Shown: positions 1-5,848 of the stretch, one piece after another
How the letters are laid out: every line of letters starts with the position of its first letter
Position numbering within the stretch: the first letter of the stretch is position 1
Origin: Planctomycetota bacterium
Lineage (GTDB): Bacteria > Planctomycetota > Phycisphaerae > WQYP01
Length of the DNA stretch: 11,228 nt
Direction: 5' to 3'
NCBI GenBank assembly: GCA_021798635.1
Contig: JAJZGH010000162.1
Location: 1-11,228 of the forward strand
Made by a program: the position numbers and the translations under genes
The notes under the pieces: model-generated
Seen by the model: only the letters and a program-made list of their open reading frames with translations
Databases searched by the model: none
Told to the model about the DNA's origin: nothing

Positions 1-921
1 AACACCGTCCACAAAAATTATTCACTGCTGTTAAAAGATCCGAATTTGCCCCTGATGGATCGCGCCATGTCCAGCGCGTTTCCCCCCGGCAGCATCGTCA
101 AACCACTGGAAGCATCTGTCGCCATGACCTTGGAAGTTATTACGCCCCATACAATCATCAACTGCGGTCCGGAACTGTTTCCCAATCATCCCAATGTGTT
201 TCGTGATGACTCCTATCCGTACGGACGCGGCCCGACCGATGTAGTCACCGGTCTGGAGGAATCCTGTGATGTATTTTTTTACAATGTCGGCATGCGACTG
301 GGGCTTACCCGATTGGTCGCCGCTTATCGCAGCTATGGCCTGGGTGCGCCCACGGGTATTGGTCTGGCGGAAGAGACCAGCGGTTATCTTCCGCCGACGG
401 ATCAAACCCTTAGTAAAATAAAGCGTCTGGATGATGCGATTATGATGGGTATCGGGCAGGGGCCGATGGCGGTGACGCCATTGCAGATGGCCAACGGCTA
501 CACGGCCCTGTTGCGCGGCGGACTTTGGATGCGTCCGCAGTTAATGGAGCAGTTCCACCGGCCGCCGGCGCGGAAGATTCCTATCAATACATCTTATCTT
601 AAATATATATATAAAGGTATGTATCTGGTGGTGCACGGCCCGCTGGGAACCGCGAATATGGATAATTTTACCCTGCCGGTGGAAGGGAAGACCGGTACCG
701 CGCAGACCGCCGAACTGGTGCGAAGCAATGGCAAAACTACCGTCGTCAAAGGTGATGACGGCTGGTTTATCGGGTGCGTGCCGGCAGATCATCCCAAGTA
801 TGTTGTCGCGGCGGTGGTCGAAATGGGCGGCTATGGAGGGCAGGTGGCGGGGCCAATTGTTAAACAGTGTATTGAGCTGATGCAAACACGGGGCTACTTG
901 CCGGAGGCCGCCAATCCGTGA
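1..921 (+). CDS. mrdA: Penicillin-binding protein 2 type peptidoglycan D,D-transpeptidase, C-terminal part (5' end outside window)
   Basis: The reading frame is open from the first base, so this is the last 306 residues of a longer protein. All three penicillin-binding transpeptidase motifs are visible: SxxK as SIVK (catalytic Ser codon 91-93) in a PPGSIVKP context, SxD as SCD (262-270) followed by a VFFYNVG-like stretch, and KTG as GKTGTAQ (Lys codon 688-690). The SxD form, rather than SxN, fits the elongation-specific PBP2 group. The protein would crosslink newly made peptidoglycan strands on the outer face of the inner membrane; its N-terminal membrane anchor and pedestal domain lie upstream of the window. 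The stop codon overlaps the rodA start, so the two are almost certainly co-transcribed and translationally coupled. Upstream genes could be mreC/mreD, but this cannot be seen. FtsI (PBP3) is the alternative identity; the rodA-like partner and SxD motif argue for PBP2. Confidence 0.93.
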   Translation, partial: NTVHKNYSLLLKDPNLPLMDRAMSSAFPPGSIVKPLEASVAMTLEVITPHTIINCGPELFPNHPNVFRDDSYPYGRGPTDVVTGLEESCDVFFYNVGMRLGLTRLVAAYRSYGLGAPTGIGLAEETSGYLPPTDQTLSKIKRLDDAIMMGIGQGPMAVTPLQMANGYTALLRGGLWMRPQLMEQFHRPPARKIPINTSYLKYIYKGMYLVVHGPLGTANMDNFTLPVEGKTGTAQTAELVRSNGKTTVVKGDDGWFIGCVPADHPKYVVAAVVEMGGYGGQVAGPIVKQCIELMQTRGYLPEAANP

Positions 922-2144
922 CCGACCAGCGTGATGAGTATTCACCTTTTCGCATGTTCCGTTTTGCCGGTGGGAATTCCCGTTCATCCGGCGGTTCCAC
1001 GCTGTGGGAAACCATCTGGCATCGGGTCATGCCGGAACTTGTGGCGACGCGGTTGGCCTGGCTGATGCTGCTGGCCGTGGCGCTGCTGTGCACAGCGAGT
1101 CTCATGGCGGTGCGAATTTGCGGCCGCGGATTAATGGTTCGGCAGGAAATACATATTCTTGTAGGGGCGGCGATTTTGCTGCTGCTGCTGACGGTTAATT
1201 ACCGCAAGCTGGGATATGTGGCTTACAGCTTTTTTATTTTTACCACGCTTCTGCTTATTGCCGTGCGTTTCGGGCGGGCCATTAAAGGCAGTCACCGCTG
1301 GTTTATCATTCCCGGCGGTATTGACCTTCAGCCCAGTGAATTGGCGAAGATATCTTTTGTCATGTCGGTCGCGTGGTGTCTGCGGATGCATAAGGATATG
1401 CGGCAACTCAACAAGCTGATCCTTCCCTTTATCTTCGCCATTATTCCCATGGGTCTGATTCTTATTGAGCCTGATCTGGGCACGGCGCTGCTTTTTCCGG
1501 TGGTGCTTTACGCCATGCTTATTGCCGCGGGCGCAAAATTCCGGCATCTACTGGCCATTGCGCTGATCGCCATGGCGGTGGCACCGGGTTGCTATCCACT
1601 GCTGAAGCCCTATCAGAAACAGCGCATCGTGGCCTTATTTGTGCATGGCAAACCCACCCATCGCCAACTCTCCGGAGAACTGTATCAGAAACGCCAAAGT
1701 GAAATTGCTGAAGGCAGCGGCGGCTTGACCGGCCAAGGGCTGGAAGGCACGGTGGAAATTCGCCATGGACTGCTGCCCGAAGCATCCAATGATTTTATCT
1801 TCGCGGTTGTAGGCAGTCAGTGGGGTTTTACCGGTGCCATTGGCATCGTTGTTCTGTATCTCATATTTTTCGCTTCCTGCATGGAAACGGCAGGTGAAGC
1901 GGCGGACAGCTTCGGGAGGCTGCTGGTTGTAGGGTTATCCTGCATGTTGATTCTGCAAGCCGTTATTAACATCGCGATGACCACCGGGATTATTCCTGTG
2001 GTAGGCATTACGTTGCCGTTTATGTCTTACGGCGGCAGCGCCATGCTGGCGGATATGTTGGCCATGTCACTGATTCTCAATGTCGCCATGCGCGGCCGCC
2101 GCATGGTTCCCGGCAGCCGGGAACGTCCCGCCGCCCGCGGATAG
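918..2144 (+). CDS. rodA: RodA-type SEDS peptidoglycan glycosyltransferase
   Basis: A 408-residue polytopic membrane protein of the SEDS family, which polymerises lipid II into glycan strands in complex with PBP2. Family signatures appear in order: LQPSELAKI, EPDLGTALLFP, the QSEIAEGSGGLTGQGL block, LPEASNDFIFAVVGSQWGF carrying the Asp of the conserved DFIFAV motif linked to catalysis, and TTGIIPVVGITLPFMSYGGS near the C-terminus. About ten hydrophobic segments are visible, beginning near residue 45; the first 40 or so residues are a polar cytoplasmic tail, and the C-terminus is a short basic tail. The start is GTG at 918, overlapping the upstream stop (GTGA), typical of translational coupling. 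FtsW is the paralogous alternative; pairing with a PBP2-type gene favours RodA. All key blocks are intact, so the pair is probably functional and implies a peptidoglycan wall. Confidence 0.93.
   Translation: MTDQRDEYSPFRMFRFAGGNSRSSGGSTLWETIWHRVMPELVATRLAWLMLLAVALLCTASLMAVRICGRGLMVRQEIHILVGAAILLLLLTVNYRKLGYVAYSFFIFTTLLLIAVRFGRAIKGSHRWFIIPGGIDLQPSELAKISFVMSVAWCLRMHKDMRQLNKLILPFIFAIIPMGLILIEPDLGTALLFPVVLYAMLIAAGAKFRHLLAIALIAMAVAPGCYPLLKPYQKQRIVALFVHGKPTHRQLSGELYQKRQSEIAEGSGGLTGQGLEGTVEIRHGLLPEASNDFIFAVVGSQWGFTGAIGIVVLYLIFFASCMETAGEAADSFGRLLVVGLSCMLILQAVINIAMTTGIIPVVGITLPFMSYGGSAMLADMLAMSLILNVAMRGRRMVPGSRERPAARG
2106..2124 (+). repeat. Perfect 8-bp hairpin inside the 3' end of rodA
   Basis: GTTCCCGG (2106-2113), a three-base loop, then CCGGGAAC (2117-2124) form a perfect stem within the last codons of rodA. 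It lies 19 bases before the terminator-like hairpin at 2144-2161, so the transcript end would carry two tandem stem-loops. A role in 3'-end protection or termination is inference. Confidence 0.6.
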
Positions 2145-2170
2145 TTCGCCGGCAGGCGAACATTTTGATT
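2144..2170 (+). terminator. Intrinsic-type terminator of the mrdA-rodA operon
   Basis: GTTCGCC (2144-2150), loop GGCA, and GGCGAAC (2155-2161) make a perfect 7-bp stem with a tetraloop. It begins at the last base of the rodA stop codon and is followed by the T-rich ATTTTGATT. The T-tract is interrupted, so termination may be partial. It makes an independent promoter for the next gene likely. Confidence 0.65.
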
Positions 2171-2180
2171 CATTTCGACC

Positions 2181-2216
2181 GCGACACGCCCGCCGCCAAT
2201 CGCTATAATCTTTTTA
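2181..2216 (+). promoter_or_regulatory. Candidate leaderless promoter of the 4Fe-4S protein gene
   Basis: A perfect TATAAT (2204-2209) is followed by CTTTTT and then ATG at 2216. Transcription normally begins about 7 bases after the -10 box, so the first transcribed base should be at or next to the A of ATG. A weak -35 (GCGACA, 2181-2186, 3/6 matches) lies at the ideal 17-base spacing. No Shine-Dalgarno sequence precedes the ATG. Leaderless use is inferred from geometry. Confidence 0.55.
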
Positions 2217-3025
2217 TGACGCAGGACATTAATAATCCAATAGAAAATAGCGCCAGGGCAACCGGTGAAAGTGATGCTCCCGCCGCGTCGCGGACCTCTG
2301 GGGCCAACCTGGGTGAGTTGGCTCGTAAGGAATCATCGGGCGTGCCGCCGGCGGAACTTGATCCCGGCCGCCGCGGGTTTTTTGCTAAATGCTTAAGTGA
2401 TATTCTTGCCCCGGTGGCCAGCTTAATTGAAAGCCGTATGGAACCGGTCACGGATGTATTTGACGGGCAATTCTCCCCGCCAAGTTATGATGATGATTCC
2501 CCGATGATGCCCGGCCTGCACCGGTCCATGGAGCCGCAAACAATTTTGCGTCCGCCCGGGGCAAAAGCCCCGGATGAATTTGAATCGATGTGTTCACGCT
2601 GCGGAGCCTGCGTGGAGGCCTGCCCGGTAAAGTGCATTCAAATTGATGCGTCAGCCTGTGTCGGCGACGGTTATCCGTATATTGCTCCCGCTATTGCACC
2701 GTGTGTGATGTGTGATGAATTGGCGTGTATGAAAGCCTGCCCGACCGGAGCGTTAACTTTGGTGGATAAGCTTTCTATTCGTATTGGGCTGGCGGAAGTG
2801 AAGCATGAAACATGCCTGCGCCATCATGGAGAAGATTGCCGGCTGTGCCTTGAGGCCTGTCCTGTTGGTGAAAACGCCATTGTTGTCAGCGCCCATTCCG
2901 GCCGGGTTCTGGTGAAGCCCGGCGGCTGCACTGGATGCGGCATGTGTGAACAAGCCTGCCCCACGCATCCCACGGCCGTTACCGTGCAGCCGTTAAGACG
3001 CATGGAAGAGCTGCCCGAAGATTAA
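2216..3025 (+). CDS. NapG/MauM-type ferredoxin protein with four 4Fe-4S motifs
   Basis: A 269-residue protein with a polar, probably disordered N-terminus (1-50), a twin-arginine-like RRGFFAK (52-58), and four cysteine clusters: C126/129/132/136, C163/166/171/175, C200/208/211/215 and C238/241/244/248. The long-spaced third cluster (C-x7-C-x2-C-x3-CP) and the LRPPGA motif before the first are typical of the MauM/NapG ferredoxin group, whose members pass electrons between quinol dehydrogenase partners and periplasmic reductases. No napH, napA or other redox partner lies nearby, so the partner is unknown. The segment after the twin arginines is only moderately hydrophobic and contains charged residues, so Tat export is doubtful; it may be an amphipathic membrane-binding helix. 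A TTG at 2165 would extend the frame by 17 residues but lies in the T-tract of the preceding terminator and upstream of TATAAT, so the ATG at 2216 is preferred. Confidence 0.85.
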   Translation: MTQDINNPIENSARATGESDAPAASRTSGANLGELARKESSGVPPAELDPGRRGFFAKCLSDILAPVASLIESRMEPVTDVFDGQFSPPSYDDDSPMMPGLHRSMEPQTILRPPGAKAPDEFESMCSRCGACVEACPVKCIQIDASACVGDGYPYIAPAIAPCVMCDELACMKACPTGALTLVDKLSIRIGLAEVKHETCLRHHGEDCRLCLEACPVGENAIVVSAHSGRVLVKPGGCTGCGMCEQACPTHPTAVTVQPLRRMEELPED

Positions 3026-3062
3026 ATTCCCTATAAGATATGTGATGGCAAGATGGAATCAG

Positions 3063-3079
3063 CGGCGGATTTGTCGCCG
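3063..3079 (+). repeat. Small hairpin upstream of hisI
   Basis: CGGCG (3063-3067), a seven-base loop and CGCCG (3075-3079) form a short stem in the 82-base gap between the ferredoxin gene and hisI, ending 18 bases before the hisI ribosome binding site. It lacks an immediate T-run, so it is not a clear terminator. The gap holds nothing else recognisable. Confidence 0.3.
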
Positions 3080-3107
3080 GAACGAATGTTTTAATTTGGA
3101 AGGTTTT

Positions 3108-3530
3108 ATGTCTGATAACAAGGAACGGGAACTTGGTACCACATTGGATATCAAATTAGATTCTGCGGGGCTGCTTACAGCGGTGGCGGTGGATGCCGAT
3201 ACCAAAGAGGTCTTAATGGTGGCCTTTATGAACCAGGCCGCACTGGAAAAAACCATCGCCACCGGCAAAGCCACTTACTGGAGCCGATCGCGGGGAAAAT
3301 TCTGGGTAAAAGGTGAAGAGAGCGGGCACATCCAGGAAGTGCAGGAATTGCTTGTGGATTGTGATCAGGATGCGGTGGTCATGAAGGTGCGGCAGAAGGG
3401 ATCCGCCTGTCACAACGGCTTTCGATCCTGCTTTTACCGTAAAATTGTGCCCGGTGATGCTGCCGCTTCCGGCAAGTTGGAATTTGTGCTCCAGCGACAG
3501 GTGGATCCCGCCACCATCTACAAAAAGTAG
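3108..3530 (+). CDS. hisI: Phosphoribosyl-AMP cyclohydrolase (histidine biosynthesis)
   Basis: This cytoplasmic 140-residue enzyme opens the adenine ring of phosphoribosyl-AMP, the third step of histidine synthesis. The metal-binding motifs are intact: DCDQD (84-88, with Asp84, Asp86, Asp88 and Cys85) and ACHNGFRSCFYR (100-111, Cys101 and Cys108). The block LMVAFMN...ALEKTIATGKATYWSRSRGKFWVKGEESG is the usual family core. Length matches stand-alone HisI; no HisE pyrophosphohydrolase domain is fused. The ATG at 3108 is chosen because GGAAGG (3098-3103) sits four bases upstream and the conserved region begins shortly after; a longer frame from 3042 has no such site and no conserved residues. 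No other his genes are in the window, so histidine genes appear to be scattered. It may share a transcript with the ferredoxin gene 82 bases upstream. Confidence 0.95.
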   Translation: MSDNKERELGTTLDIKLDSAGLLTAVAVDADTKEVLMVAFMNQAALEKTIATGKATYWSRSRGKFWVKGEESGHIQEVQELLVDCDQDAVVMKVRQKGSACHNGFRSCFYRKIVPGDAAASGKLEFVLQRQVDPATIYKK

Positions 3531-3701
3531 CCCCGTGTTTAAGGCAGGCGAAGGGGGTTGCTTTCGTTAAAAAAGCCGCCTAGCATTGTGACTCTTGCAC
3601 AGAGTCTGTTTGGACACAAAAGTGTTATCATTCAGACGGGAAAGCTGCCATGTGGTGGAAGCATGGGTGCCTGAGATGAACCTTGGACGCGGGTAGTCGA
3701 T
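3531..3701 (+). promoter_or_regulatory. Non-coding leader upstream of folE2 with candidate extended -10 promoter
   Basis: This 171-base gap holds no recognisable RNA gene. Short dyads include GACTC/GAGTC around 3590-3606 and CCATG/CATGG (3648-3652 with 3662-3666). TGT-TATCAT at 3623-3631 resembles an extended -10 element (TG-n-TATAAT, 5/6 in the hexamer), which would start a transcript near 3638 with a leader of about 64 bases. No good -35 is visible. The leader contains a nine-codon frame at 3650-3679. I did not recognise a known riboswitch. Confidence 0.35.
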
Positions 3702-4508
3702 ATGATGGGAAAATTAACTGAAAAAGCACCGGCAAAACTTGCCGACGTGCAGTCCGCGCAGGACAAACGCAATATCGCCATTGATAAAGTGGGTGTCAAG
3801 GCGGTGCGCTATCCCATTACCTTGCGCACCCCGGACGGCGGAGAGCAAAACACCGTCGCCCTGATCAACTTATATGTATCGCTGCCCAAGCATAAAAAGG
3901 GCACCCACATGAGCCGATTTCTGGAAATTCTCAATCGGCATCACCGCAGCATCACGCCCGGTCAGATTATTCCGATTCTGCATGAAATGAAGACGAAACT
4001 TCTGGCGGATGATGCCCTCATTGAAATGGCCTTCCCTTACTTCATTGAGAAAGCGGCGCCCGTTTCCGGGGCGCGCGGCCTGATGGATTATGTCTGCTCC
4101 TTTGAAGGCGTCAGTAACGGAGCGGATGATTTTATTCTTGGAGTCAAGGCTCCGGCCACATCCTTATGCCCCTGCAGCAAGGAAATTTCCGCCTATGGTG
4201 CCCATAACCAGCGCTGCGAAATCAGCGCCCGCGTGCGGTTTACCGGTGATCTTTGGATCGAAGACCTCGTGAAGATTATGGAATCCGCCGCCAGCGCTCC
4301 GGTGTATGCGGTGCTCAAACGTCCCGATGAAAAATTTGTCACCGAGCAGGCCTTTGATAATCCGAAATTTGTGGAAGATATTATCCGTGACCTGGCATTG
4401 GCGATGGAAGAAAATCAGCAGATCACCTGGTACAGCATTCAAAGTGAAAACTTTGAATCCATCCATAACCACAACGCCTTCGCCCAGATCGAACGCGATA
4501 AACGCTAA
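3702..4508 (+). CDS. folE2: GTP cyclohydrolase FolE2 (GCYH-IB)
   Basis: A 268-residue enzyme of the FolE2 group, which converts GTP to 7,8-dihydroneopterin triphosphate, the first step of folate (and of queuosine/pterin) synthesis. Diagnostic blocks are present: SLCPCSKEISAYGAHNQRC (154-172), containing the catalytic/metal-binding cysteine and the histidine of AHNQR; the TEQAFDNPKFVED block (214-226) with its conserved Glu; and ENFESIHNHNAFA near the C-terminus. FolE2 has no sequence similarity to classic FolE and can use metals other than zinc. The N-terminus reads DVQSAQDKRNIAIDKVGVKAVRYPI, matching the family start. Two ATG codons (3702, 3705) are possible; neither has a strong ribosome binding site, GGGTAG at 3691-3696 being the best candidate. 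The gene is alone on its strand and ends nine bases from a convergent gene. Confidence 0.95.
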   Translation: MMGKLTEKAPAKLADVQSAQDKRNIAIDKVGVKAVRYPITLRTPDGGEQNTVALINLYVSLPKHKKGTHMSRFLEILNRHHRSITPGQIIPILHEMKTKLLADDALIEMAFPYFIEKAAPVSGARGLMDYVCSFEGVSNGADDFILGVKAPATSLCPCSKEISAYGAHNQRCEISARVRFTGDLWIEDLVKIMESAASAPVYAVLKRPDEKFVTEQAFDNPKFVEDIIRDLALAMEENQQITWYSIQSENFESIHNHNAFAQIERDKR

Positions 4509-4517
4509 GCCAGGGCA

Positions 4518-4814
4518 TCACAGTTTGTCTTGGACACTCTGGATTTTATCTTCCAGTGTCTGTACCCGGTCCGTGCGTGTCCCTATTTTAAGGCTTGTTA
4601 CGATGCGCGGGGCACCCATGGCGTGGACCGCTTCATGGCACTGTTTAATGGCGGCAAACACCGTGTCCCAGTCTCCCTCAATGTTGGTGCCCCACGCGTG
4701 CATCTGATGTTTCAGTCCGGCTTGCCGCAAAATCTTCTGACATGCCGCAATATGGCGTGAAACCGAAACGCCCACACCCATAGGAATCACGCATAAATCT
4801 ACCATCACATTCAT
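4518..4814 (-). CDS. Thiamine-binding protein, UPF0045/MTH1187 (YkoF-like) family
   Basis: A 98-residue single-domain protein. The pattern VDLCVIPMG at the N-terminus, then HAWGTNIEGDWDTVFAAIKQCHEA (39-62) and RIVTSLKIGTRTDR (70-83), matches the small ferredoxin-fold MTH1187/YkoF-like family. Members bind thiamine or its pyrimidine precursor and form oligomers; the in vivo role is often unclear. The start at 4814 is chosen because AAGGA lies seven bases upstream on the - strand; an ATG five codons earlier (4829) has no ribosome binding site. It lies 27 bases downstream of tsaB on the same strand and probably shares its transcript. No thiamine-synthesis or transport gene is nearby. It converges on folE2 with a nine-base gap and no visible terminator. 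Confidence 0.85.
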   Translation of the reverse strand: MNVMVDLCVIPMGVGVSVSRHIAACQKILRQAGLKHQMHAWGTNIEGDWDTVFAAIKQCHEAVHAMGAPRIVTSLKIGTRTDRVQTLEDKIQSVQDKL

Positions 4815-4841
4815 TGTTGTTTCCTTCATCTTTTAGGACAT

Positions 4842-5579
4842 TCACAGGGTGCTTGCCTGATGCTTCTTCTCCCATACTTCCTCTGCTTCAGCTTTACGCA
4901 GATAAATTGGCAGCAGTTGGTCACGATCGGTAAACGTGCCGCTTTGGGCTAAGGCCCATCCTAGTTTATGCACCATCGCCGCCTGCGGCTGCCAAAGCGA
5001 GCGATCGACTTCGATGGTTTCTCCTTCTGATCCTGTTATTGCGTCGCGATGGTAATCAATTCCTTCGCCCAGTATATGCAGGGGATGTGGAGCCTGGGAC
5101 AATAATGCGGCGGGATCCGTCAGCAGCGGCCCCTGCATGCGGTGAAGCACCTCTGAATGCGCGCGGCGTTGATAACGTGCCGCGTAAACCTGCCCACGCT
5201 TGGCATCCAACAGAACTGCCAGATCCATAACATGTGCCGGCGCATTGGCAGCCAGAACGTCAACGGTTGGCACGGAAATTAATTTGCAGCCCAGCGCCTG
5301 TTGCAAGGCCCGCGCAATGGTCACAGCAATTCTAATCCCCGTGAAAGACCCCGGCCCCACCGAAACATATACGTGTTGAATATCGCCCGGTTTCCAGCCC
5401 TGCCCACGCGTGAGATCCCGTATGGCCGGCATAAGCTCCACTGCGTGCCGCATGGCCTTGCTGAATTGCTGGGTCCCTAACATGCGATCGCCGGACGCTA
5501 CCGCCACAGAGCCGATCCGGCTGCTGGTTTCAATGGCTACAATACGCGGAAATTCGTCATTGGATTGCTTTGCTTCCAT
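4842..5579 (-). CDS. tsaB: tRNA threonylcarbamoyladenosine biosynthesis protein TsaB
   Basis: A 245-residue protein with the ASKHA-type fold. TsaB pairs with TsaD and TsaE to place threonylcarbamoyl on A37 of ANN-decoding tRNAs; it is the non-catalytic scaffold that dimerises with TsaD. Signatures are IVAIETSSRIGSVAV (13-27) and VSVGPGSFTGIRIAVTIARAL (72-92), the most conserved family block, followed by a DAKRGQVYAARY segment. Length matches the usual 220-250 residues. ATG at 5579 is preferred over a TTG at 5588 (three codons longer): GGAAGG lies about 20 bases upstream of the ATG, too far to be a good ribosome binding site for either, but a TATAAT box at 5595-5590 would begin transcription near 5583, after the TTG. 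TsaD and TsaE are not in the window. Confidence 0.93.
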   Translation of the reverse strand: MEAKQSNDEFPRIVAIETSSRIGSVAVASGDRMLGTQQFSKAMRHAVELMPAIRDLTRGQGWKPGDIQHVYVSVGPGSFTGIRIAVTIARALQQALGCKLISVPTVDVLAANAPAHVMDLAVLLDAKRGQVYAARYQRRAHSEVLHRMQGPLLTDPAALLSQAPHPLHILGEGIDYHRDAITGSEGETIEVDRSLWQPQAAMVHKLGWALAQSGTFTDRDQLLPIYLRKAEAEEVWEKKHQASTL

Positions 5580-5589
5580 GGCGGCCAAG

Positions 5590-5616
5590 ATTATACGAAC
5601 CTTCCGAATTAAACAA
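5590..5616 (-). promoter_or_regulatory. Candidate tsaB promoter with very short leader
   Basis: On the - strand a perfect TATAAT occupies 5595-5590. The best -35 candidates are TTGTTT (5616-5611, 15-base spacer) or CATTGT (5618-5613, 17-base spacer), both weak. The expected start near 5583 leaves only about four bases before the ATG at 5579. This resembles the arrangement at 2204-2216. Confidence 0.45.
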
Positions 5617-5740
5617 TGGCAAATTCGCCGGTGATTGTAGGGACTCGCGTTGGGATTATTCCGATGTGTCCAGTGCCAAGATGTCGCGGTTCAGTTATCT
5701 GGCTCTTATGTAACTGTATATTAAACAAGCAGTTATGGAA

Positions 5741-5827
5741 AAAATCCCGCAACTCACAAAGAATTCATCGTCCGATGGGGGATTTTGTCCGTATAAATAG
5801 TTGTGGAGGCCATGCAGACCTCCCGGT
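5741..5827 (+). promoter_or_regulatory. Candidate promoter, dyads and leader hairpin of the sigma factor gene
   Basis: TATAAA (5792-5797) is the best -10 candidate. Its -35 position (about 5769-5774) falls inside the perfect dyad CATCG-TC-CGATG (5766-5777), which is nested in an outer inverted repeat AAAATCCC (5741-5748) and GGGATTTT (5779-5786). Downstream, GGAGG (5805-5809) can pair with CCTCC (5819-5823), giving a leader hairpin just before the AAGGAG ribosome binding site at 5836-5841. Operator function is inference. The rest of the 5580-5848 gap holds no RNA gene that I can see. Confidence 0.4.
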
Positions 5828-5848
5828 TATTGTTTAAGGAGCTGCATC

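Noticed and set aside
2165..2215. TTG start giving a 17-residue longer ferredoxin protein
   Set aside because: The TTG lies in the T-rich tail of the rodA terminator, has no good ribosome binding site, and is upstream of the likely transcription start.
3620..3640. Possible Zur operator upstream of folE2
   Set aside because: GTGTTATCATT resembles one half of a Zur-type site, but the opposite half is missing and there is no palindrome.
3630..3701. Possible TPP or other riboswitch, prompted by GGGTGCCTGAGATGAACC in the folE2 leader
   Set aside because: The GGTGCC/CTGAGA-like stretch lacks the rest of the conserved TPP aptamer core, and I could not fit the leader to the THF or cobalamin aptamers either.
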